This document shows, piece after piece, positions 1 through 7,561 of a DNA stretch of 64,000 nt. The first letter of the stretch is position 1, and each line of letters starts with the position of its first letter. The notes below the pieces were generated by a model. The model ran no database searches. It was not told the DNA's origin and saw nothing but the letters and a program-made list of their open reading frames with translations. This DNA is from Chitinophaga niabensis (lineage in GTDB: Bacteria > Bacteroidota > Bacteroidia > Chitinophagales > Chitinophagaceae). The translations under genes and the position numbers were made by a program. The stretch lies in the NCBI RefSeq assembly GCF_900129465.1, contig NZ_FSRA01000001.1:3288482-3352481 (forward strand), written 5' to 3'.

Positions 1-1189
1 TACTATTGTCCAGTTCCACCGCTTTTTCTGCCCAGATGCAGGCTTTCCGGAGATCTGTTCTGTTCCTGGTATTCTGGAGATAAATATCCGCTGTTACCAT
101 TAAAGCATGTGCAACATATTTTGAATAAACCGTACGCCAACTCTCCTTTTCCCGGCCAAAGTTCCATACCATGACGCTATCTTTTTCCCCGGAAATATAG
201 GGATACATCAGTTCCTCAAATTGCTGCCGGTCTTTGCTAAGGATCTCTTCGTCCTTCATCTGGCAAACACGGTCCAGGAAAACCGGCGCTCTTTCTATCA
301 CCCGTTTCACCTGCTTCTTCTTTACATAATACTGGTTCGTAAACATGAAAACCGAAAAAGGATACCTCAGGGAAGGGTTCTCCAGCTTTTTACTGGCAAC
401 AAGGGCGTCCCAGAAAAGGGGATCATCATTTACGTCGATGGCTTTCGCAAGCGAATTGAGTATTACATTTCCCAGTAACTTAGGAAACTCTTCAACAATG
501 TTATTATAAAAGGGCTGATGGGAAATGAAGTATTCAAATACAGAAGACTGTACGGTGGCAGGCGAATTTAAGAGGAAATAAGCAGTGGCTGAATCTTTTA
601 ATTCCATTGGTTTTAACAGGCTGAAATATTGATCCAGCACTTTGCCGGCAGAATCCTGCTGGATCCCAAGGGGCCTCAGCTGTTTAAGATATTCTACCAG
701 GAAAACCTTATCCTGCTTCCTTTTTTCATAGGTGGCCCGCCCGAAGATCTCCACCTTCCCCTCTTCATGCCTGCGTAAAACAGTATCTGCCAGGATAAGG
801 AAGCGCTTAATGTTACTGGTGAATCCATAGGCCTTATAAACAAGATCACCATCCCCATTGATAAAGAGGTAGGTAGGATTTCCTCTCACCTGGAACTCCT
901 CCCCAATAGAACGGCCTGTTCTACCTTCCATATCCATCCGGTAATTGATAAAGTGCTGGTTGTATTTATCTCCCAACTCCTTCAGCGGGAAAACCTCATT
1001 CTCTAATCTTTCGCTGATAGTACTAAAGTACAAACGGGCATGTACAAAGATCAGTTTCCTGCTTTGCTTAGCTTCCGCCAGTGCTTTGTCCCAGCTACCT
1101 TTGAAAAAACGGATCCCTTCTTTCTGTGCAAACGCAGGAAGTGTAAATAAAACGAACAAACAACAGCTTACAATTTTAACTTTTGTCAT
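1..1189 (-). CDS. Secreted thioredoxin-fold protein lacking CxxC, C-terminus cut by window edge
   Basis: I translated this frame by hand from the ATG at 1189 down to base 1 and found no stop, so the C-terminus lies outside the window. Residues 1-17 form a signal peptide (MTKVKIVSC... ending AFAQ), so the product is periplasmic. The next ~110 residues have a thioredoxin layout: KLIFVHARL strand, an FINYRMDME strand, the cis-proline loop VRGNPTYLFING, and a helix. The position where thioredoxins carry CxxC reads LYFSTISERL with no cysteines, so disulfide exchange is unlikely. The rest is helical and resembles the long C-terminal part of Bacteroidota thioredoxin-like proteins. The downstream edge of the dehydrogenase gene lies 11 bp away on the same strand, suggesting one transcript. 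The exact role is unknown. Confidence 0.75.
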   Translation of the reverse strand, partial: MTKVKIVSCCLFVLFTLPAFAQKEGIRFFKGSWDKALAEAKQSRKLIFVHARLYFSTISERLENEVFPLKELGDKYNQHFINYRMDMEGRTGRSIGEEFQVRGNPTYLFINGDGDLVYKAYGFTSNIKRFLILADTVLRRHEEGKVEIFGRATYEKRKQDKVFLVEYLKQLRPLGIQQDSAGKVLDQYFSLLKPMELKDSATAYFLLNSPATVQSSVFEYFISHQPFYNNIVEEFPKLLGNVILNSLAKAIDVNDDPLFWDALVASKKLENPSLRYPFSVFMFTNQYYVKKKQVKRVIERAPVFLDRVCQMKDEEILSKDRQQFEELMYPYISGEKDSVMVWNFGREKESWRTVYSKYVAHALMVTADIYLQNTRNRTDLRKACIWAEKAVELDNS

Positions 1190-1200
1190 GCTAAGCCTTT

Positions 1201-4011
1201 TTAGCGGGTGCACTCATCCGCCAGATACAGGATCGATTCATAGTTCTTTCCTACCGCATCGGACAGGGCCATCTCACAGGTTTTAGCGGTAGAATAGTAT
1301 CCTTCATAGTGATGCTTCTTCACTTCATTTGCTTCCGGCGCTGTGGCCGCAGCGGTTAACTCAGGGAAGAGGAATCCCCTGTCCCCGGCCATACCACAGC
1401 ATCCTGCAGTAACAGGCACATCTACATTATTAGCATAATGTTTTGCAATATTTACCAGTTTGCCGGTTAACTTCATCTTCTGCAAAGTACAAACCGGGTG
1501 CAATACAACATTATCTTTTTTATGAATGGTGGTGGATGATTGCAGTACATGATCATGCAGGTAATCAATACTGTCAATGATCATCATCTTATCATAACGT
1601 TCCCTGTTCTCCTGTGTAAGTACTCCCCTGCTATGCTGGATCGTTTGTGAGCAGGAGCTTACATCCAGCACTACAGGATAAGCGCCGTGGTTGGTCCATT
1701 CCCATAATTTACTGATGGTATTATTTGCCGTATGCTGGTAAGCCTGGCTGAAACCTTTGGAAGAGAACAGCTGCCCGCAGCAGGTGGATTGGATATCATC
1801 CGGGATCAGCACATTGATCTGTGCTTTCGCCGATACGCTCATGAAGGTATCCACAAGGTTCTTCTTATCATCCATGGCACCTCCCATTACCCGGGAGATA
1901 CAGGTAGGAAAATACACTACGGTGGCCTGCCCGCCGTTATTGGCACTCTTAGCCTTAAAGGAAGCAGCCTGCAACTGGTTGCTCCACAAAGGAAAAGCGG
2001 GGATGATCTTTTTAATGCCACTGGTTAGGTTACGCATGGCATTTTTACCGAACACGCCGTTAATGGCATTTCCTGTTTTCAATGCAAAAGATACCAGCTG
2101 CGTGGTGGTCCTGAAATTCTTTGCAATACGCAGCGCCACATTATTGGCGAACGAAGTGTGATTTTCTCTTCTTAATCTTTTTACCAGGTCGCCGGTATTG
2201 ATGTCCACCGGGCAAACCGTAGCGCATAAACCATCTACGGCACAGGTTTCCAGGCCATCGTACTGGTATTCCTTTATCAGTTCGGCATATTCTTTTTTCT
2301 TATCGCTTTCTTTCAGCAGCGCTAATTCCCTTCTCACTACAATACGCCTGCGGGGTGTAAGGGTAATGTCCCTGCTGGGGCATTTATGTTCGCAATAACC
2401 ACATTCAATACATTTATCCACCTCCTGCTCTACCACCGGCAGTGGCTTCAGATTTTTGATATGCAGGTTCTTATCATCGCTGATGATTACCCCCGGGTTC
2501 AGTAAGTTCTGCGGATCGATCACTGCTTTCAGCTGCTTCATCACCTCATAGGCTTCCCCGCCCCACTCCGTTTCAACAAAAGGGGCCATGTTCCTGCCGG
2601 TCCCATGTTCTGCCTTTAAAGTACCGTCGTACTTTTCTACCACCAATACCACTACATCTCTCAGGAACCGGTCGTACCGCTCAATCTCTGCCTGTGTATT
2701 GAAGGACTGTGTTACCACGAAGTGGATGTTCCCATCTTTGGCATGCCCGAAGATGATGGCATTATCATAACCATGCTGCACAAAAAGTGCCTGCAGATCA
2801 AGGATAGCGCTACCCAGTTGCGCTACCGGAAAAGCAATATCTTCCAGCACCACGGTTGTGCCGCTGGCCCTTACAGCACCTACCGCAGGGAACATGCCTT
2901 TGCGGAGTTTCCATAAGAACTGCTGCTCATACGGGTCTTCTGTAAACCTTGGTGGTTCCAGCAAAGAAAAGTTCGTGAGGGAAAGACCGTTTAATTTCTC
3001 CTGCAATACAGTGGTGCTATCTGCTCCAAATTCCACCAGCAAGGCAGCAGCAGTTTCCGGCAGTGTTTTCAATTGTTCAGGAACACCCACCACCTGTTCT
3101 ATGGAACGCAGGGATGCCCTGTCCATTAATTCCACAGCCTCTGCACCTGATAAAGTGAGCGAGGGAATAGCCTGGCAGGCAGCATAAATATCCGGGAAAT
3201 ATAAAAATGCGGTGGATTTATAAGGATAGTCAGGCACTGTTTGCATCACTGCTTCCGCAATAAAGCCCAGTGTACCTTCTGCTCCGATCAAAAGATGTGC
3301 AAGTATATCCAGCGGGTGTGTATAATCGATCAATGCATTCAGGGAATAACCCACCGTGTTCTTGGTTTCGTATTTCTGGCGGATCCTCAGCTGCAGATCA
3401 GCATTCCCGGTTATCTGTGCACGGAGGGTTTTGATAGCCTGGAAAATGGCGCTGCACTCTTTTTCAAACCGTGCATAATCTTCCGGTATGGCAGTGTTGA
3501 ACACTTTTCCATCCGGCAGTATAAAGCGGATATATTTTGTGGTATGATAGGAATTCAGCTTCACGCCGCAACACATACCACTGGAATTATTGGAAAGGAT
3601 CCCGCCGATCATGGCAGAATCAATGCTGGAAGGGTCTGGCCCTATCTTCCGCTTGAACTTCTTCAGGCGGGCATTCACCATTCCTCCTGTTATACCCGGT
3701 TGCACCCTTACCTGGTTCCCCTCCTCTTCGATAGATAAACTGTTCCAATATTTGCTCAGGTCTACCAGGATACCATCTGTAATGGACTGTCCGGATAAAC
3801 TGGTACCGCCTGTGCGAAAAGTGAGCGGGATTTTATGCTGATGGGAAAAATGAAATAAGGCGATGATCTCTTTTTCATTCAGTGGCTGCACCACCGCTTT
3901 AGGCCGCAGGTAATAAAACCCTGCATCTGAGGCATAGGAAACGAGATCTATCAATCGTGTTTTAATCCTGTCCTTTGGTAAGATCGCTTCTAATAACTTC
4001 CCTGTTTCCAT
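1201..4011 (-). CDS. FAD-linked oxidase / Fe-S (GlpC-like) fusion, D-lactate or D-2-hydroxyacid dehydrogenase type
   Basis: A 936-residue fusion. Residues ~1-220 are an FAD-binding PCMH domain (FRTGGTSLSGQ, GPDPSSID, GGILSNNSSG). Residues ~225-500 are the FAD-oxidase C-terminal domain (GAEGTLGFI, GHAKDGNIHF, EHGTGRN). Residues ~525-600 hold two 4Fe-4S motifs (CIECGYCEHKCP and CAVDGLCATVCP). Residues ~690-930 carry CCG-type cysteine-rich motifs (STCCGQLF, AGCCGMAGDRGF). This layout matches the YdiJ/Dld-II group, which oxidises D-lactate or D-2-hydroxyglutarate and passes electrons through the Fe-S part to an acceptor. The substrate cannot be decided from sequence. The start ATG at 4011 gives METGKLLEAIL directly before the FAD fold. 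The gene is followed 11 bp later by the thioredoxin-fold gene and preceded by an unusual 11-bp repeat. Confidence 0.88.
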   Translation of the reverse strand: METGKLLEAILPKDRIKTRLIDLVSYASDAGFYYLRPKAVVQPLNEKEIIALFHFSHQHKIPLTFRTGGTSLSGQSITDGILVDLSKYWNSLSIEEEGNQVRVQPGITGGMVNARLKKFKRKIGPDPSSIDSAMIGGILSNNSSGMCCGVKLNSYHTTKYIRFILPDGKVFNTAIPEDYARFEKECSAIFQAIKTLRAQITGNADLQLRIRQKYETKNTVGYSLNALIDYTHPLDILAHLLIGAEGTLGFIAEAVMQTVPDYPYKSTAFLYFPDIYAACQAIPSLTLSGAEAVELMDRASLRSIEQVVGVPEQLKTLPETAAALLVEFGADSTTVLQEKLNGLSLTNFSLLEPPRFTEDPYEQQFLWKLRKGMFPAVGAVRASGTTVVLEDIAFPVAQLGSAILDLQALFVQHGYDNAIIFGHAKDGNIHFVVTQSFNTQAEIERYDRFLRDVVVLVVEKYDGTLKAEHGTGRNMAPFVETEWGGEAYEVMKQLKAVIDPQNLLNPGVIISDDKNLHIKNLKPLPVVEQEVDKCIECGYCEHKCPSRDITLTPRRRIVVRRELALLKESDKKKEYAELIKEYQYDGLETCAVDGLCATVCPVDINTGDLVKRLRRENHTSFANNVALRIAKNFRTTTQLVSFALKTGNAINGVFGKNAMRNLTSGIKKIIPAFPLWSNQLQAASFKAKSANNGGQATVVYFPTCISRVMGGAMDDKKNLVDTFMSVSAKAQINVLIPDDIQSTCCGQLFSSKGFSQAYQHTANNTISKLWEWTNHGAYPVVLDVSSCSQTIQHSRGVLTQENRERYDKMMIIDSIDYLHDHVLQSSTTIHKKDNVVLHPVCTLQKMKLTGKLVNIAKHYANNVDVPVTAGCCGMAGDRGFLFPELTAAATAPEANEVKKHHYEGYYSTAKTCEMALSDAVGKNYESILYLADECTR

Positions 4012-4128
4012 TTATGATTCCAACTATTTGCCCTACTAAAGTAGAGAATTCTCCCCATTTTCGGTATCTTTGGAGGAGCACCCCTCTCCTGTTGATATTA
4101 TTTTAACACCCTTCACATAGGCTTCACA

Positions 4129-4168
4129 TTCGGTTCTCCTTCGGTTCACGTTCGGTTATCCTTCGGTT
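4129..4168. repeat. Four TTCGGTT heptamers at exact 11-bp spacing
   Basis: TTCGGTT occurs at 4129-4135, 4140-4146, 4151-4157 and 4162-4168, each copy starting exactly 11 bases after the previous one, with variable 4-base spacers (CTCC, CACG, ATCC). Two CTTCACA copies, also 11 bp apart (4111, 4122), lie just before. The array sits in the 180-bp gap upstream of the FAD/Fe-S dehydrogenase (start 4011) and downstream of the MocR gene. One heptamer per helical turn is the layout of cooperative direct-repeat operators (known for OmpR/SARP-type regulators). A dispersed genomic minisatellite is the alternative. Confidence 0.8.
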
Positions 4169-4191
4169 AGGCATTTAGGGTAATTTAGTAT

Positions 4192-5640
4192 CTATTTACA
4201 GCATTTGGCCAATATCCCCACCACATTCGCTAATTCCCGGTCATTCAGGGACGCAAAACCGAACCTTAAGGCATTACCCGGCTTACCCTGGTAATGATAA
4301 TGCATTCCGGGAGACATCCTTAGACCAAGGTCCAAAGCCTTTTCCGCCACCTCCTGTACAGGCAGGTGTTCCGGGAATTTCAGCCAGAGGGCCAGGCCGC
4401 CGGAGGGAGGAGTAAATTGCAACCGGTTGTCCAACTTATCCATAAGGAGCTTACAGAGCAGGTCCCGCCTTTCGTGATAAATCTTTTTGGCCTTTTTGAG
4501 ATGCCGCTCAATAGCTCCGCTTTGCAGCATAGCCGCCAGGGCCTCTTCTGAAAGGTTATCTCCCCGCAGGTCCATTAACCTGCGCAAATGGCCCGCTTCT
4601 GCAATAAAACGGGCCGGCGCTACCAGGAACCCTATCCTCAGGGATAAACCCAGGGATTTCGTGAGGGAGCCGATATACATCACATTGCCGCCATGGTCTG
4701 CACTGGCCAATGGCAAGATCGGAGCCGAACTATAATGAAAATCATAATCGTAATCATCTTCTATCACGGCCAGTTTATAGGTACGGATGATCTCCAGCAG
4801 CTTCATCCTCCTTTCCGCACTCAACGTTACGGTAGTAGGATGGTGATGATGTGGCACCACGTATAACATCCGGATCTTTTTGGTACGGCAGAGCTTTTCC
4901 ACGGCATCCACATCTATGCCTTCATTATCCACCGGCACCCTGATAATATTAGCACCCAGCTGTTCAAAACAGAGATCAGCGAAGATATAGTTGGGGCTGC
5001 CGGTGATCACATGATCGCCTTTCCTGATCAGCATAGCCGCCGCCGTGTAAATAGCCATCTGCGCTCCCCGGCTGACCATGATATTATCCGGGGAAATATT
5101 CAGGCCACGGGTATTGGTGAGGAACTTCGTCATTTCCTTCCGCAGCGTATCACTTCCATCCATAAGTAATTTGGTGTAGCGTGGGCTCTGCACAATAGAA
5201 CGGCATTCCTTTGTCCATTCGGTTAAAGGCGCCAGCCTTACATCCGGGAAACCATCATTGATCGTATAGCGGATCCCTATGGCAGGAGGCAACATCTCCA
5301 GTTTTGGTACAGCATTAAAGGAAAAAGAAGGGCCCTGTGCATAGGCAACAGCAGTAGTTTTAAAAGAACGCGGTTTGATAACGGGCAGGTTCGCAGCTAC
5401 CATCATCCCTTTGCGCGCCATGGATATTATCCAGTCCTGGCTGGCCAGTTCCTCGTAAGCAGCCACCACGGTCTGCCGGTGCAAGCCTAATTGCGCTGCC
5501 ATTACCCGGCTCCCCGGAAGGAAAGCCCCCGGCTGTAAAACCCCTTCCTGGATCAGCCCTATGAAACGGTTAGCGATCTGCTGGTAGATAGGGTATTTCG
5601 ATTTCTTATCTACCTGTATGAGTGTTTTAAATGGAAGCAT
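4192..5640 (-). CDS. MocR/PdxR-type GntR regulator with aminotransferase-like domain
   Basis: A 482-residue regulator. Residues ~1-75 are a GntR winged helix-turn-helix (YPIYQQIANRFIGLIQEG, LPGSRVMAAQLGLHRQTV). Residues ~110-480 are a class I aminotransferase fold with the PLP lysine in the motif YIGSLTKSLGLSLRIGF and the DDYDYDFH aspartate region. The MocR family uses PLP or a PLP adduct as ligand to control, typically, vitamin B6, GABA or amino-acid related genes and often its own gene. The gene is divergent from a cupin gene with 65 bp between the starts, and that gap holds three TGGAC-type boxes. The cupin is therefore a likely target. The ligand is unknown. Confidence 0.9.
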   Translation of the reverse strand: MLPFKTLIQVDKKSKYPIYQQIANRFIGLIQEGVLQPGAFLPGSRVMAAQLGLHRQTVVAAYEELASQDWIISMARKGMMVAANLPVIKPRSFKTTAVAYAQGPSFSFNAVPKLEMLPPAIGIRYTINDGFPDVRLAPLTEWTKECRSIVQSPRYTKLLMDGSDTLRKEMTKFLTNTRGLNISPDNIMVSRGAQMAIYTAAAMLIRKGDHVITGSPNYIFADLCFEQLGANIIRVPVDNEGIDVDAVEKLCRTKKIRMLYVVPHHHHPTTVTLSAERRMKLLEIIRTYKLAVIEDDYDYDFHYSSAPILPLASADHGGNVMYIGSLTKSLGLSLRIGFLVAPARFIAEAGHLRRLMDLRGDNLSEEALAAMLQSGAIERHLKKAKKIYHERRDLLCKLLMDKLDNRLQFTPPSGGLALWLKFPEHLPVQEVAEKALDLGLRMSPGMHYHYQGKPGNALRFGFASLNDRELANVVGILAKCCK

Positions 5641-5641
5641 C

Positions 5642-5684
5642 TGGACCAGTTAACGATTAGTAATTGGACCACTAAGATAGTCCA
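5642..5684. promoter_or_regulatory. Predicted MocR operator: two direct and one inverted TGGAC(C/T)A box
   Basis: TGGACCA occurs at 5642-5648 and 5665-5671 on the plus strand, and TAGTCCA (the inverse of TGGACTA) at 5678-5684. MocR regulators that have been studied, such as GabR and PdxR, bind direct repeats often accompanied by an inverted copy. All three boxes lie between the divergent MocR and cupin starts. The assignment to this regulator is an inference from position and layout. Confidence 0.55.
5672..5679 (-). promoter_or_regulatory. Candidate -7 element of the MocR gene (TATCTTAG)
   Basis: On the minus strand these bases read TATCTTAG, one mismatch from the Bacteroidota -7 consensus TAnnTTTG. 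It lies 32 bases before the MocR start and overlaps the third operator box, as expected for autoregulation. No convincing -33 TTTG was seen, so this is tentative. Confidence 0.35.
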
Positions 5685-5693
5685 TACCCCGCG

Positions 5694-5701
5694 TACTTTT
5701 A
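5694..5701 (+). promoter_or_regulatory. Candidate -7 element of the cupin gene (TACTTTTA)
   Basis: TACTTTTA matches TAnnTTTG at seven of eight positions but ends only four bases before the cupin ATG at 5706. A transcript starting from it would have almost no leader. It may be a chance match. Confidence 0.25.
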
Positions 5702-5705
5702 CATC

Positions 5706-6209
5706 ATGAAAAAAGACTTCTTTAACGACAACCTGGAAAACAAAGCAGTGATACTGCATCCGGAAGAAGGTGAGACCTTTCACATGAACGGCGTAACGCT
5801 CACCTTTAAAGTAACCAGCGAAATATCCAATGATCAGCTGGGTGTATATGATATTGTACTGGCTCCGGGCGCTATTGGAGCCAAGCTGCACTATCATCGT
5901 TTCATGGATGAAACCTTCATTGTTACCCATGGTGTGATAACAATGCAAACACAGGATGGTGAAGTGGAAGCGAAAGCAGGAACTGTAGTATACATTCCGC
6001 GTTTTACGCCGCATGGTTTTTCCAATAATTCAACAGAGGAAGCAAAACTGGTATTGCTGTTCAACCCTGCACAAAGCAGGGAAGATTTCTTCAGGGGTCT
6101 GAAGGAAACTTTAACTGAGCAGCCGATAGACCCGGCAAAGTATTTAAAGCTGTATAACAAGTACGATAGCTTCCCGGTGGACACAAACAATATGCTGCCG
6201 GTGAGATAG
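5706..6209 (+). CDS. Cupin-domain protein
   Basis: A 167-residue protein with no signal peptide and a single cupin barrel. Residues ~50-115 carry the two cupin motifs: GAIGAKLHYHRFMDETFIV (metal-binding His/His/Glu) and AGTVVYIPRFTPHGFSN (second motif with His). Such small cytosolic cupins bind metal and may act as dioxygenases, isomerases or ligand sensors; nothing here decides which. It is divergently paired with a MocR regulator, which suggests control by that regulator and a role in amine or amino-acid metabolism. The stop is separated from the convergent thiolase stop by only three bases. Confidence 0.82.
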   Translation: MKKDFFNDNLENKAVILHPEEGETFHMNGVTLTFKVTSEISNDQLGVYDIVLAPGAIGAKLHYHRFMDETFIVTHGVITMQTQDGEVEAKAGTVVYIPRFTPHGFSNNSTEEAKLVLLFNPAQSREDFFRGLKETLTEQPIDPAKYLKLYNKYDSFPVDTNNMLPVR

Positions 6210-6212
6210 GTT

Positions 6213-7493
6213 TTATTTCTCCAGGATAGCAGTAATGCCCAGGCCGCCTGCGGCGCAGATGGAAATAAATCCTTTACCGCTTCCTTTCTGATGCAGCAGT
6301 TTAGCCATGGTGGCAAGGATACGGCCACCAGTGGCGGCAAAGGGATGGCCTGCGGGAATACTGCTGCCTGTAACGTTGAGCTTGCTGCGGTCTATAGCAC
6401 CGAGGTTCTTGTTCAGCCCGAACTGTGCTGTTAGTTCGGGGCTCTCCCAGATCTTGAGGGTAGCTAATACCTGGGCGGTAAAGGCTTCGTGGATCTCGTA
6501 AAAATCAAAGTCCTGCAATTGCATGTTCGCTTTCTGCAGCATGCGGGTGGAGGCATAAATGGGTGCGAGCAAAAGGTTATGCCTGTTCTGCTGATATTCA
6601 AGGGCAGCCACTTCGGCGAAAGTAATATAAGCAAGAACGGGCAGCCCATACTGCGCGGCCCATTCCTCACTGGCCAGCAGCACACAGGAAGCGCCGTCTG
6701 TTAAAGGCGAGGAGTTGCCTGCTGTGAGGGAACCGTTCACTTTATCAAAAGCGGGTTTCAGTTTAGCGAGCTTTTCCATGCTGGAATCTGTACGCAGGTT
6801 ATTATCTCTTTGTAATCCTTTATAGGGGGTGATCATGTCTTCAAAGAAACCACGTCCGTAAGCTTCCGCCATTTTGCGGTGACTTTCCAATGCAAATGCA
6901 TCCTGGTCTTCGCGGGCGATCTGGTAATATTTGGCGGTGATCTCTGTATGCTCTCCCATGGACAGGCCTGTTGGCGCTTCGCGGTTCATGGGTGCTACGG
7001 GAGTGAGGTCTTTGAACCTGATCTTCAGGAATTGTTTCAGCCTGTCTCCCGTGGTTTTGGCCCTGCGGGCGGCCAGTAAGATCTTGCGTAATTTTTCTCC
7101 CAGTACAAGAGGCACATCACTGGAAGAATCCACGCCTCCTGCTATGCCCGCTTCTATCTGGCCCAATGATATTTTATTTGCGATGTAAATGGCGGCTTCA
7201 ATACCGGTATCGCAGGCCTGCTGAATATCACAGGCTGGTGTGCCGGGATGCAGTGAAGTGTTGAGTGTGCATTCCCGCATCAGGTTAATTTCCCAGCTAT
7301 GCCTGATCACGGCGCCTCCTGCTACTTCACCAAGCAGTTGCCCTTCCAGTTTATAACGGGCAATGAGACCATTCAGGGCGGCGGTCATCATGTCTTTATT
7401 ACTGGCATCCGCATAGAAGGTATTCTGGCGGGCAAAGGGGATACGGTTATATCCTACAATAGCTACTTTCCGGGATTGAAGATTATTCAGCAT
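6213..7493 (-). CDS. Acetyl-CoA C-acyltransferase (thiolase)
   Basis: A 426-residue thiolase. It has the N-terminal KVAIVGYNRIPFAR strand, the nucleophilic cysteine region PACDIQQACDTGIEAA (Cys of QACDTG), NGSLTAGNSSPLTDGAS, and the C-terminal catalytic motifs YEIHEAFTAQVLATL, NVTGSSIPAGHPFAATGGR and CAAGGLGI. Length and motifs fit a FadI/FadA-like enzyme that cleaves 3-ketoacyl-CoA in beta-oxidation or makes acetoacetyl-CoA. I chose the ATG at 7493, not the longer frame from 7544, because the extra 17 codons lie inside the strong hairpin that terminates the upstream receptor gene. The acyl-CoA dehydrogenase at 10980-12341 could act in the same fatty-acid pathway. Confidence 0.9.
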   Translation of the reverse strand: MLNNLQSRKVAIVGYNRIPFARQNTFYADASNKDMMTAALNGLIARYKLEGQLLGEVAGGAVIRHSWEINLMRECTLNTSLHPGTPACDIQQACDTGIEAAIYIANKISLGQIEAGIAGGVDSSSDVPLVLGEKLRKILLAARRAKTTGDRLKQFLKIRFKDLTPVAPMNREAPTGLSMGEHTEITAKYYQIAREDQDAFALESHRKMAEAYGRGFFEDMITPYKGLQRDNNLRTDSSMEKLAKLKPAFDKVNGSLTAGNSSPLTDGASCVLLASEEWAAQYGLPVLAYITFAEVAALEYQQNRHNLLLAPIYASTRMLQKANMQLQDFDFYEIHEAFTAQVLATLKIWESPELTAQFGLNKNLGAIDRSKLNVTGSSIPAGHPFAATGGRILATMAKLLHQKGSGKGFISICAAGGLGITAILEK

Positions 7494-7502
7494 ACTTAAA
7501 AT

Positions 7503-7541
7503 AACGGAAAAAGGCTGATAAAGTTTATCAGCCTTTCCGTT
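7503..7541 (-). terminator. Rho-independent-type hairpin after the outer-membrane receptor gene
   Basis: The two arms, AACGGAAAAAGGCTGATAAA (7503-7522) and TTTATCAGCCTTTCCGTT (7524-7541), are complementary apart from a two-base bulge, giving an 18-bp stem with a one-base loop. It lies 20 bases beyond the stop of the receptor gene on the minus strand, followed by a modest U-rich run (TTATTTTAAG). It overlaps the longer potential thiolase N-terminus and so argues for the later thiolase start. Confidence 0.75.
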
Positions 7542-7561
7542 CATATGGGCATAATTCAGTG

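Noticed and set aside
4111-4168. CRISPR-like array from the repeated TTCGGTT units
   Set aside because: The unit is 11 bp with 4-base spacers, far too short for CRISPR, and no cas gene is near.
7494-7544. Earlier thiolase start at 7544
   Set aside because: The extra 17 codons fall in the hairpin terminator of the receptor gene and add residues outside the thiolase fold.
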